Of a stretch of 64,000 nt of DNA, positions 11,471 to 22,738 are shown piece after piece. This stretch comes from Elephas maximus indicus (lineage: Eukaryota > Chordata > Mammalia > Proboscidea > Elephantidae), in NCBI RefSeq assembly GCF_024166365.1, contig NC_064820.1:146712001-146776000 (forward strand). The letters are read 5' to 3'. Each line of letters starts with the position of its first letter. Within the stretch, counting starts at the first letter, position 1. The translations under genes and the position numbers were made by a program. Below the pieces are notes generated by a model. The model was given only the letters and a program-made list of their open reading frames with translations. It was not told where the DNA came from and made no database searches.

Positions 11471-14122
11471 TAGGAAAATTCATTTTTATTCCAGGAATTC
11501 ATGTGATCAGTTAGAAACCAGCTGTTTTATTACAAAATAAGTGGAGAACTGATATAGGGAAACAACTATTAATCTGCCAAAATATCTAGGTTTATAATAA
11601 TTTTCTCTTGTGCTTTGGAAGATATTGTTCCACTGTCTTCTGACTTGCATGGTTAATGTTGAGAAGTCAGCTGTCCTTTTACCTATCATTCATGCATAAT
11701 GATTTGTCTTTTTCTCTGACTGTTTTCAATTTCTTCACTTCCTTGACATTCTTTATTTTCATGAAGTTGTGTCTGGGCTTCGTTTTGGTTATTCTCCTTA
11801 GGATCCACTGATATTTGTGAATCTGAGGATTCTTCTCTTTCATCAATTCTGGATAATTCTTCTCTTTCATCAATTCTCCTGGTGCAGTGGTTAACAGCTA
11901 CAGCTGCTAAACAAAAGTTTGGCAGTTTAAATCCACCTGCCACTCCTTAGAAACCCTATGGGGGAGGCGGAGCCAAGATGGCAGAATAGACAGATGCTTC
12001 CGGCAAGCCCTCTTTACAACAAAGACCCAAAAAAACAAGTAAAACAAGTATATTTGTGACAAGCTGGGAGTCCTGAGCTTCAAAGGCAAGCTTAGAAGAT
12101 GAACTGAGGGGCAGGGGGAGGAAGACACCATTCACAACCGGAGAGGAGTTACCGGACCTGAATTGCAGGGAGCCCTCAGGCACCATTCCTGGAACGGCGG
12201 CGGCAGGCTGGTACTGCCACTAGGCTGCAGTTTCCGCAGGGAGAAGCAGCCAGCCACACAGCCTACTCACACCTCCTGAACCTGAGGAGAAGGGCGCTTT
12301 TGGCAAAAGCTAAGTACTTGCGTATATTTTACCGTGCCCCCCAATCCCCCAACCCAGCTTCAGTGGCTGAATTCCCTGGGCCTGAGATAGGCCCTGCTGA
12401 GCACCTAGAGCCATCCTCCCAGCCTTGGGGAAGGAAAAAATTTGCAACTGGGGGAAAAGATAATTTGCAAGCTCCACTAACCAGGGAACTCAGGAGAGAA
12501 GCGGCTCCTGTCCAGGCATAAACCGTCCATGGACTTTGAGCACCTTTCCCTTCTGCGTGGACCTGTGTGGGCCTATTTCAGGAGACTAGGCCCTTGTTGG
12601 CAAACTCCAACCATTTCAGCTGTGCGGTGGAAAGGTGGGTGTTTAATGTTTGATATTGCTTTGCCTATTAAACAAGGTCCTCACCTACCCACATCAGGGA
12701 CCTAATGACTGGTAGCTCCACTCAGGTCACCCACCCACCTGCGACAGAGGTCCAAAGATAACTGGTACCACCAAGTCCTTACAACCAAAAATTTTGGGTG
12801 CCCATGGTCTGTCTGCAGAGCCCATGCACTTTCACACTCTAGGGAATAGGGACACACATTCCTCAGAGACACTCGGGGGTCATTTCTCAGCCCCTTGCCT
12901 TGTTCAGAGCATGACCACCTGCTGCAGTCAGATACTGGTATATGCACCAATCACCCCGGCCCCTCTAAGACTGTAGGACAGAGTCTGTACCACACACTTG
13001 ATGATCAGCTACCTGGAAACCTGAGCTGAATTCATACAAGAAAACTGAATGGACTCCTAGACCGATATACCTGATAAGAGCTCTAGCCATCTGGGCACAG
13101 GACACCAGAGCTCCAAAGGTGAAAATAATCAAGCTAGCTCACTCAAGCAACCCATCAGGGTATACCAAAACAAAACAAAGCAAGAAGCTACAACACAGTA
13201 AGCAAGCATAAACTAATACAATAACTTATAGAGGGCTCAGAGACAACAGTCAATATCAAGTCACATAAAGACACAAACCATGATCACCTCAACAGGCTCT
13301 CAAAACAAAGAATCCAGGGATCTTCTAGATGAAAGTGCATTCCTGGAATTATCAGAGCCAGAATACAAAAGTTTGATATACAGAACTCTTCAAGACATCA
13401 GGAAGGAAATGACACAATATGCAGAACAAGCCAAGGAACACATAGATAAAGCAAATGAAGAAATTAGAAAGATTATTCAGGAACATAATGAAAAGTTTAA
13501 TAAGCTGGAAAAATCCATAGACAGACACCAATCAGAAATTCAGAAGATTAACAATATAATTACAGAAGTAGACAACTCAATAGAAAGTCAGAGGAGCAGA
13601 ATTGAGCAAGTAGAAGCTAGAATTTCTGAACTCAAAGATAAATCACTTGGCACTAATATATTTGAAGAAAAATCAAATAAAAGAATTTTAAAAAATGAAG
13701 AAACCTTAAGAATAATGTGGGACTCTATCAAGAGAAATAACCTACGAGTGATTGGAGTACCAGAACAGGAAGGGATAACAGAAAATACAGAGAGAATTGC
13801 TGAAGATTTATTGGGAGAAAACGTCCCTGATATCGTGAAAGATGAGAAGATATCTATCCAAGATGCTCATCGAACTCCACATGAGGTAGATCTTAAAAGA
13901 AAGTCACCAAGGCATAGTATAATCAAACTTGCCAAAACAAACGATAAAGAGAGAATTATAAAAGCAGCAAGGGATAAACGAAAAGTCACCTACAAAGGAG
14001 AGCCAATAAGAATAAGCTCGGACTACTCGACAGAACCATGCAGGCAAGAAAGCAATGGGATGACACATTTTAAAAATTGAAGGAATGACATCTCAGACCA
14101 GCGCCTGATCTCCAAAATCTAC

Positions 14123-14782
14123 ATGATTCTGTCAAAACTCAACCACAAAAAGACAAACAACCCAATCAAGAAGTGGGCAAAGGATATGAACACACATTTC
14201 ACTAAAGAAGATATTCAGGCAGCCAACAGATACATGAGAAAATGCTCTCGATCATTAGCCATTAGAGAAATGCAAATTAAAACTACGATGAGATTCCATC
14301 TCACACCAACAAGGCTGGCATTAATCCAAAAAACACAAAATAATAAATGTTGGAGAGGCTGCGGAGAGATTGGAACTCTTATACACTGCTGGTGGGAATG
14401 TAAAATGGTACAACCACTTTGGAAATCTATCTGGCGTTATCTTAAACAGTTAGGAATAGAACTACCATACAACCCAGAAATCCCACTCCTCGGAATATAC
14501 CCTAGAGATACAAGAGCGTTCACACAAACAGATATATGCACACCCATGTTTATTGCAGCTCTGTTTACAATAGCAAAAAGCTGGAAGCAACCAAGGTGTC
14601 CGTCAACGGATGAATGGGTAAATAAATTGTGGTATATTCACACAATGGAATACTACGCATCAATAAAGAACAGTGACGAATCTGTGAAACATTTCATAAC
14701 ATGGAGGAACCTGGAAGGCATTATGCTGAGCGAAATTAGTCAGAGGCAAAAGGACAAATATTGTATAAGACCACTATTATAA
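14123..14782 (+). pseudogene. L1 ORF2 C-terminal fragment, open
   Basis: 219 codons without a stop encode the end of L1 ORF2p, including the Cys-rich zinc-knuckle-like region ([21 protein letters not shown]) read as CWRGC … HCWWEC. The endonuclease and RT domains are missing through 5' truncation, so no function is expected. The frame continues upstream of its first Met to about 14085. Confidence 0.85.
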
Positions 14783-14834
14783 GATCTTGAGAAATAGTAA
14801 AAACTGAGAAGAACACATACTTTTGTGGTTATGA

Positions 14835-14867
14835 AGGGGGGAGGAAGGGAGGGAGGGAGAGGGTTTT
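14835..14867 (+). other. G-quadruplex-type motif in L1 3' UTR
   Basis: A run of ggggggaggaagggaggg followed by agggagaggg gives more than four closely spaced G-tracts of three or more. G-rich polypurine tracts in the 3' UTR are a known feature of mammalian L1. A matching but slightly altered tract sits at 20404-20436 in the host L1. Confidence 0.8.
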
Positions 14868-16355
14868 TTATTGATTAATCAGTAGATAAGAACTGCTTTA
14901 GGTGAAGGGAAAGACAACACTCAATACATGGAAGGTCAGCTCAATTGGACTGGACCAAAAGCAAAGAAGTTTCCGGGATAAAATGAATGCTTCAAAGGTC
15001 AGCGGAGCAGGGGCAGGGGTCTGGGGAACATGGTTTGAGGGGACTTCTAAGTCAATTGGCAAAATAATTCTATTATGAAAACATTCTGCATCCCACTTTG
15101 AAATGTGGCATCTGGGGTCTTAAATGCTAACAAGTGGCCATCTAAGATGCATCAATTGGTCTCAACCCACCAGGAGCAAAGGAAAATGAAGAACACCAAG
15201 GTCACACGACAACTAGGAGCCCAAGAGACAGCAAGGGCCACATGAACCAGAGACCTACATTATCCTGAGACCAGAAGAACTAGTTGGTGCCCAGCCACAA
15301 TCGATGACTGCCCTGACAGGGAGCACAACAGAGAACTCCTGAGGGAGCAGGAGATCAGTGGGATGCAGACCCCAAATTCTCATAAAAAGACCATACTTAA
15401 TGGTCTGACTGAGACTGGAGGAATCCTGGCGGCCATGCTTCCCAGACCTTCAGTCGGCACAGGACAGGAACCATCCCCTAAGACAACTCATCTGACATGA
15501 AAGGGACTGGTCAGCGGGTGGGAGAGAGATGCTGATGAAGAGTGAGCTAATTATATCAGATGGACACTTGAGAGTGTGTTGGCAGCTCTTGTCTGGAGGG
15601 GGGATGGGAAGATAGAGAGAGAGGGAAGCTGGCAAAATTGTCACGAAAGGAGAGACTGAAAGGGCTGACTCAATAGTGGAAGAGCAGGTGGGAGTACGGA
15701 GTAAGATGTATGTAAACTTATATGTGACAAACTGATTGGATTTGTAAACGTTCACTTGAAGCTTAATAAAAGTTAATAAAAAAAAAAAATTGAAGGAAAA
15801 AATTGCCTGCCAAGAATCATATATCCATCGAAACTATCTCTTAAATATGAAGGTGAAATTAAGACATTTCCAGATAAACACAAGTTTAAGGAATTTATAA
15901 AAACCAAACCAAAACTACAAGAAATACTAAAGGGAGTTCTTTGGTTAGAAAATCAATAATATCAGATATCGACCCAAGACTAGAACACTGGGAAGAGCAA
16001 CCAGAAGTCAACCCAGACAGGGAAATCCAAAAAAACAAACCAAGATTATAAAAAAAAAAAATGCTCCAAACAGAGTAACAGTGATGTTATTATATAAAAG
16101 AAGACAACATTAAAATAATAGAGACTAAGAAATGTAACCATACACCTTCCATATGGAGAGAAAGGTATGGCAATACAAAGAATTAAAAATTAGGTTTAAA
16201 TTTAGAAAAATAGGGGTAGATAATAAGGTAACCACAAAGGAGACAAACTATCCCACTCATCAAAATAAAATACAAGAAAAAATAGAGACTTGGCAGAAAC
16301 AAAATCAACAACAACAAATATGAGGGAAGGTCAATATACAAAGAAAATCTACTCC

Positions 16356-16417
16356 ACCCAAAAAAAAAAAAAAAACCCAGTGCCGTCGAGTTGATTCCGA
16401 CTCACAGTGACCCTATA
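16356..16417 (-). mobile_element. AfroSINE tail fragment
   Basis: A roughly 60-bp antisense scrap: A-tail and the RTE-like 3' end (gccgtcgagttgattccgac). The flanking repeat aatctactc suggests a heavily 5'-truncated insertion into the L1 spacer. Confidence 0.82.
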
Positions 16418-16488
16418 AGAATCTACTCAGCACATAAAATTAAGTGGGAAAAAGAAACTATCAACAACACACAAAAAAAGACATCAAA

Positions 16489-19400
16489 ATGATAGCACTA
16501 AATTCATGTCTATCCATAACTACCCTGAATGTAAATGAACTAAACACACCAATAAAGAGACAGAGAGTGGCAGAATGGATTAAAAAACAAGATGTCTATA
16601 TGCTGCCTACAAGAGATACACCTTAGACTTAGAGACACAAACAAACTAAAACTCAAAGGGTAGAAAAAAATATATCAAGCAAACAACAATCAAAAAAGAG
16701 CAGGAGTGGCAATATTAATTTCTGACAAAACAGACTTAAAAGTTAAATCCATCAGAAAGGATAAGGAAGGACACTATGTAATGATTAAAGGGACAGTATA
16801 TCAAGAAGATATAACCATATTAAATATTTACACACCCAATGGCAGGGCTGCAAGATATATAAAACAAAATCTACCAGCATTGAAAAGTGAGATAGACAGG
16901 TCCACAATAATAGTAGGAGACTTCAACACACTACTTTCGGTGAAGGACAGAACATCCAGAAAGAAGCTCAATAAATACACAGACGATCTAAATGCCACAA
17001 TCAACCAACCTGACCTCATAGACACAAACAGAACACTCCACTCAGCAGCAGCCAAGTATACTTTCTTTTCTAGTGCGCATGGAACATTCTCTAGAATAGA
17101 CCACATATTAAGTCATAAAGCAAGCCTTAGCAGAATCCAAAACACTGAAATATTACAAAACATCTTCTCTGATCATAAGGCCATAAAAGTGGAAATCAGT
17201 AACAGGAAAAGCAGGGAAAAGAAATCAAACACTTGGAAACTGAACAATAAAAAAACCCTGCTCAAAAAGACTGGATTATAGAAGACATTAAGGATGGAAT
17301 AAAGAAATTCATAGAATCCAGTGAGAATGAAAATACTTTCTATCAGAACCTTTGGGACACAGCAAAAGCAGTGTTCAGAGACCAATTTATATCAATAAAT
17401 GTACACATACAAAAGAAAGGGCCAAAATCAAAGAATTATCCCTACAACTTGAACAAATGGAAAGAGAGCAACAAAAGAAACCCACAGGCACCAGAAGAAA
17501 ACAAATAATAAAAATTAGAGCTGAACTAAATGAAATAGAAAGCAGAAAAACAATTGAAAGAGTTAACAAGACCAAAAGCTGGCTTTTTGAAAAAATCAAC
17601 AAAATTGATAGGCCACTGGCCAAACTAACAAAAGAAAAACAGGAGAGGAAGCAAATAACCCGATTAAGAAATGAGATGCACAATATTACAACAGACCCAA
17701 CTGAAATTAAAAGAATCATATTGGATTATTATGAAAAATTGTACTCAAACAAATTAGAAAACCTAGAAGAAATGGATGAATTCCTAGAAACACGCTACCT
17801 ACCGAAACTAACACTAACAGAGGTCGAACAACTAAATAGACCCATCACAAAGGAAGAAATTGAAAAGGTAATCAAAAAACTCCCAACAAACAAAAGCCCT
17901 GGTCCGGACAGCTTCACTGCAGAGTTCTACGAAACTTTGAGAGAAGAGTTAACACCACTACTACTAAAGGTATTTCAGAGCACAGAAAAGGACGGAATAC
18001 TCCCAAACTCATTCTATGAAGCCACCATATCTCTGATACCAAAACCAGGTAAAGACACCACAAGAAAAGAAAATTATAGACCTATACCCCTCATGAAAGT
18101 AGATGCAAATATCCTCAACAAAATTCTAGCTAGTAGAATTCAACAGCATATCAAAAAAAAAAAAAATTCATCATGACCAAGTGGGATTCATACCAGGTAT
18201 GCAGGAATGGTTCACCATTAGAAAAACAATTAATGTAATCCACCACATAAATAAAACAAAAGACAGGAATCACACGATTTTACCAATTGACGCAGAAAAG
18301 GCATTTGACAAAGCTCAACACACATTCATGATAAAACCTCTCAGCAAAATAGGAATAGAAGGAAAATTCCACAACATAATGAAGGGCATTTATATAAAGC
18401 CAACAGTCAATATCACCCTAAATGGAGAGAGCCTGAAAGCATTCCCACTGAGATCGGGAACCAGACAAGGATGTCCTTTATCACCACTCTTATTCAACAT
18501 TGTGCTGGAAGTCCTAGCCAGAGCAATTAGGCTAGATAAAGAAATAAAGGCCATCCAGATTGGCAAGGAAGAAGTAAAAGTATCTCTATTTGCAGATGAC
18601 ATGATCCTATACACAGAAAACCCTAAGGAATCCTCCAGAAAACTACTAAAACTAATAGAAGAGTTCAGCAGAGTATCGGGACACAAGATAAACATACAAA
18701 AATCAGTTGGATTCCTCTGAAAACAAACCTAACAAAAAGAACATAGAAGAGGAAATCACCAAATTAATGCCATTTACAGTAGCCCCCAAGAAGATAAAAT
18801 ACTTCGGAATAAATCTTACCAGAGATGTAAAAGACTTATACAAAGAAAACTACAAAACACTTCTGTAAGAAACCAAAAGAGACCTACATAAGTGGAAAAA
18901 CATACCTTGTTCATGGATAGGAATACTTAACATTATAAAAATGCCTAGTCTACCAAAAGCGATCTATACATTTAATGCAATTCCAATCCAAATCCCAATG
19001 ACATTCTTTAATGAGATGGAGAAACAAATCACCAACTTCATATGGAAGCGAAAGAGGCCCCGGATAAATAAGGCATTACTGAAAAAGGAGAACAAAGTGG
19101 GAGGCCTCACACTACCTGATTTTAGAACCTATTATACCGCCACAGTAGTCAGAACAGCCTGGTACTGGTACAACAACAGATACATAGACCAATGGAACAG
19201 AATTGAGAATCCAGACATAAATCCATCCACATATGAGCAGTTGATATTTGACAAAGGCCCCAAAACAGTTAAATGGGGAAAAGACAGTCTTTTTAACGAA
19301 TGGTACTGGCATAACTGGATATCCATCTGCAAAAAAAAATGAAACAAGACCCATACCTCACTCCAGGCACAAAAACGAGCTCACAATGGATCAAAGACCT

Positions 19401-20343
19401 AAATATAAAATCTAAAATGATAAAGATCACGGAAGAAAAAATAGGGACAACATTAGGAGCCCTAAGACATGGCATAAAGAGTATATAAAACATTATTAAG
19501 AAAGCAGAAGAAAAACTAGATAACTGGGAGCTCCTAAAAATCAAACACCGATGCTCACCCAAAAACTTCACCAAAAGAATAGAAAGACTACCTACAGGCT
19601 GGGAAAAAGTTTTTAGCTATGACATTTCAGATCAGCATCTGATCTCTAAAATCTACACGATACTGCAAAAACTCAACTGCAAAAAGACAAATAACCCAAT
19701 TTAAAAATGGGCAAAAGATATGAATAGACACTTCATTAAAGAAGACATTCAGGTAGCTAACAGATACATGAGAAAATGTTCACGATCATTAGCCATTAGA
19801 GAAATGCAGATCAAAACTACAATGAGATTTCATCTCACTCCAACAAAAAAAAAAATTTTTTTTTTTTACAATGAGATTTCAACTCACTCCAACAAGGTTG
19901 GCATTAATCCAAAAAACACAAACTAATAAATGTCGGAGAGGCTGTGGAGAGACTGGAACACTTATACACTGCTGGTGGGAATGTAAAATGGTACTAGCAC
20001 TTTGAAATCTATTTGGTGCTTCCTTAAATAGCTAGAAATAGAACTACCATACGATCCAGCAATCCCACTCCTCGGAATATATCCTAGAGAAATAAGAGCC
20101 TTTACACGAACAGATATATGCACACCCATGTTTATTGCAACACTGTTTACAATAGCAAAAAGATGGAAGCAACCAAGGTGCCCATCAGTGGATGAATGGA
20201 TAATTTATGGTATATTTACACAATGGAATACTATGCATCGATAAAGAACAGTGAGGAATCTGTGAAACATTTCATAACATGGAGGAACCTGGAAGGCTCA
20301 GTGAAATTAGTCAGTTGCAAAAGGACAAATACAATATAAGGCC
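16489..20343 (+). pseudogene. L1 ORF2, broken
   Basis: L1 endonuclease/reverse-transcriptase protein in several frames. The endonuclease lies at 16489-17281 (SITTLNVNELNTPIKRQR; VGDFNTLLS; SDHKAIKVEI), broken at 16626 where the catalytic Glu region is lost to a frameshift. The linker and RT lie at 17352-18720, with [12 protein letters not shown], the [16 protein letters not shown] motif and [13 protein letters not shown] carrying the FADD catalytic pair. A run of A at about 18158 breaks the frame. The thumb region lies at 18941-19342, and the zinc-knuckle end is decayed and carries the A/T insertion at 19848-19866. Confidence 0.9.
19824..19895 (+). repeat. 28-bp direct repeat flanking an A/T palindromic run
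   Basis: The sequence acaatgagatttcatctcac…caacaa is followed by an A-run and a T-run (about 11 + 12) and then repeated as acaatgagatttcaactcac…caacaa. Only one copy is expected in L1 ORF2, as the related copy at 14287 shows. Confidence 0.85.
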
Positions 20344-21244
20344 ACTATTATAAGAATTTGAGAAATAGTTTAAACTGAGAAGAAAACATTCTTTTGTGGT
20401 TATGAGAGGGGGAGAGAGGGAGGGTGGGAGAGGGGTATTCACTAATTAGTAGATAAAAACTACTTTAGGTGAAGGGAAAGACAACACAGAATACAGGGGA
20501 GGTCAGCACAACTGGAAAAGCAAAGAAGTTTCCTGAATAAACTAAATGCTTTGAAGGCCAGTGTAGCAGGGGCAGGGCTTTGGGGACCATGGTTTCAGAG
20601 GACATCTAAGTCAATTGTCATAATAAAACCTATTAAGAAAACATTCTGCATCCCACTTTGAAAAGTGTCGTCTGGGGTCTTAAACCCTAGGAAGCAGCCA
20701 TCTAAGTTGCATCAATTGGTCTCAACCCACCTGGATCAGGGGAGAATGAGGAACACCAAGGACACAAGGTAATTATGAGCTCAAGAGACAGAAAGGGCCA
20801 TATGAACCAGAGACTGCATCATCCTGAAGAACCAGAGGAACTAGATGGTGCCCGGCTACAACCGATGACTACCCTGACAGGGAACACAACAGAGAACCCC
20901 TGAGGGAGCAGGTGAGCAGTGGGATGCAGATCCCAAATTCTTGTAAAAAGACCAAACTTAATGGTCTGACTGAGACTAGAAGGACCCCAGTGGTCATGGC
21001 CCCCAGACCTTCTGTTGGCCCAGGACAGGAACCATTCCCGAAGCGAACTCTTCAAACATGGATTGGACTGGACAATGGGTTGGAGAGGGATGCTGGTGAG
21101 GAGTGAGCTTCTTGGATCAGGTGGACACTTGAGACTGTGTTGGCATCTCCTGCCTGGGGGGGTAGATGAGAGGGTAGAGGGGATTAGAAGCTGGCGAAAT
21201 GGACACGAAAAGAGAGAGTGGAGGGAGTGAGCGGGCTGCCTCAT

Positions 21245-21273
21245 TAAAAAAAAAAAAAAAATTTTTTTTTTGG
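21245..21273. repeat. A-run/T-run inverted simple repeat
   Basis: About 17 A followed by 10 T lie in the L1 3' UTR between cctcatt and ggagggaaag. The related L1 at 15670 lacks it. It is the second such A/T block in this L1. Confidence 0.8.
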
Positions 21274-21720
21274 AGGGAAAGTAATTGGGAGTATGTAGCA
21301 AGGTGTACATAAGTTTTTGTGTGAGAGGCTGACTTGATTTGTAAACTTTCACTTAAAGCATAATAAAAAATTATTTAAAAAAGAAAGAAAGAAACCCTAT
21401 GGGGCAGCTCCCTACTCTGGCTTATAGGGTCGCCATAATGATTCGAACTCGACAGCTACAGTTTAATTTTTTGTTGTTGTTGTTGTTTATTACTGCTTCA
21501 AATACTGCCCTCTCTCTCTTTCTATTTCCTCCTTTTAGGATTCTAATGAACCATATGTGAGGCGTTATCACTCTTCACCCATGTCTCTTAACTTCTATTT
21601 TACCTTTGCACCTCTTTGTCTCCCTTGACTGCAATCTGGCTAATTTTTTTAGATCTATTTTTCAGTTCACTAATTATCCCTTCAGCTCTAATTTGCTGTT
21701 TAGCTAATCTGCTAGGATTC

Positions 21721-22131
21721 TGTTATGGACTGAATTATGTCCCCCCAAAATATGCATTGTAAATCCTAACCTCTAAGTCTGTGGTTATAATTCCATTTGG
21801 GAATGGACTGTCTTTTTTATGTTAATGAGGCAGGATTAGTGTAGGGTATATCTTGAGTCATCTCTTTTGAGATATAAACGATATTAAACAAGTGAGCAAA
21901 GGAAAGATGGGGGACGACAGACGACATGCCACATGAAAATTGTCCAGGAGCAGAAGCTCAGAAAAGACAAGGACCTACCTGCAGAGCTGACAGAGAGAGA
22001 AAGCCTTCACCTAGAGCCAGCACCCTGAATTCAGACTTCTAGCCTCCTAAACTGTGGGAAAACAAATTTCTGCTTGTTAAAGCCATCCTCTTGTGGTACT
22101 TCTGTTATAGCAGCACTAGATAACTAAGACA
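21721..22131 (+). mobile_element. MaLR-type solo LTR
   Basis: A 411-bp LTR from tgttatggactgaattatgt to ctaagaca. The 5-bp target duplication gattc is exact (21716-21720 and 22132-22136). Its 5' third differs more from the other copies (taaatcctaacctctaagtc), so it may belong to another subfamily. Confidence 0.88.
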
Positions 22132-22738
22132 GATTCTAATTTCATTTATGACATTTTTGTTTTTAGATATTTTATTTTGTTCTTTTTTCATACCTGTCTG
22201 GTTCTTTTTGATAGTCTTTTATTTCTTAATCATACTTTCAATATCCTCTTTGATTTCTTCATAAATAGCAAATAAACTTTTGTATATTCTGTATCTGACA
22301 GTTTAATTTATGAAATCTTTGTGGGTTTGATTCTGTTCGTTGTTTCTGCAAATGCTTGTTCATGGTGGGTTATTCTTTTGTGTTCTGTGATTTTTAACAG
22401 TGAGTTCAAGTTCACAGGAACTTTAACTGTGGAAATTGTTTAAGACCCTAGTTTACAGTGTATTCCTCCAGAGAGGATTTGTGTTTTCTTCCATTACTTA
22501 TCCAGTATTACTTTAAACTACATCCATATCTTAGGTGTTTTGAATCACATATGCAGTGTGAATTCTGACACCAAAACTGCATGAGGGATGGTTATGAATT
22601 TCCACGGGAAAGGTTAGATTTTTGTTTTTCTTTTTCCCTTTCTATCCAGAGGCAAGGACAAGATAGGCAAAATTATCTACAATCTCTCTTTAGGATCAGA
22701 TTTTTTTGTTTTTCCTAATTCACTCTTTACTAAGGGTA

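Larger units (their letters stand above)
14085..15784 (+). mobile_element. 5'-truncated L1 inserted in L1 ORF1
   Basis: A 1.7-kb L1 3' end (ORF2 C-terminus plus 3' UTR and A-tail). It is flanked by the 13-bp duplication aaaaattgaagga at 14072-14084 and 15785-15797. It belongs to the same lineage as its host, and its ORF2 end is uninterrupted, so it is among the youngest insertions in the window. Confidence 0.93.
13280..15956 (+). pseudogene. L1 ORF1, interrupted by L1 insertion
   Basis: The RNA-binding ORF1 protein of L1. An open frame of 266 codons starts at 13280. Residues 45-125 form a long Glu/Lys-rich heptad stretch (coiled coil, trimerisation). The RRM-like region follows with NLRVIGVPEQEG and TERIAEDLL, then DAHRTPHEVDLKR and the C-terminal piece SPRHSIIKLAKTNDKERIIK. 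A one-base loss creates a stop at 14078, next to the insertion site of a 1.7-kb L1. The rest of the C-terminus (YEGEIKTFPDKHKFKEFI) is recognisable at 15798-15956. Confidence 0.9.
11964..21390 (+). mobile_element. Full-span L1 (lineage-specific) with nested insertions
   Basis: Starts gaggcggagccaagatggca, the conserved L1 5' terminus, and ends in an A-rich tail at 21390. A 14-bp target duplication gaaaccctatgggg flanks it (11950-11963, 21391-21404). Parts: 5' UTR 11964-13279; ORF1 13280 onwards, interrupted by another L1 at 14085-15797; spacer 15960-16488, which contains a SINE scrap; ORF2 about 16489-20343; 3' UTR to 21390 with a G-rich run at 20404-20436. Without insertions it would be about 7.65 kb. 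ORF1 and ORF2 both contain frameshifts or stops, so it is not active. Confidence 0.93.
11877..21470 (+). mobile_element. AfroSINE split by a full-length L1
   Basis: The head and body (ctcctggtgcagtggttaac … aaaccctatgggg) end at 11963. The tail resumes at 21391 with a repeat of gaaaccctatgggg and runs to about 21470 (…tatagggtcgccataatgat). The repeated 14 bp is the target-site duplication of the L1 that lies between. Confidence 0.93.
11480..22735 (-). mobile_element. Old L1 ORF1/5' region, antisense, in three pieces
   Basis: Pieces 11480-11875, 21476-21720 and 22132-22735 read as one old antisense L1 (ccactgtcttctgacttgca in the first, then continuous ORF1/5' sequence). It is the oldest layer here: an AfroSINE at 11877 interrupts it, an L1 interrupts that SINE, and a solo LTR at 21721 splits the right part. 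A 22-bp direct repeat of ttcttctctttcatcaattc lies at 11830-11878, just left of the SINE. Confidence 0.65.

Noticed and set aside
20819-21352. 177-codon minus-strand open frame
   Set aside because: It is the complement of the L1 3' UTR with its A/T run; no motif and no relative in the other L1 3' UTRs except the same shadow at 15450.
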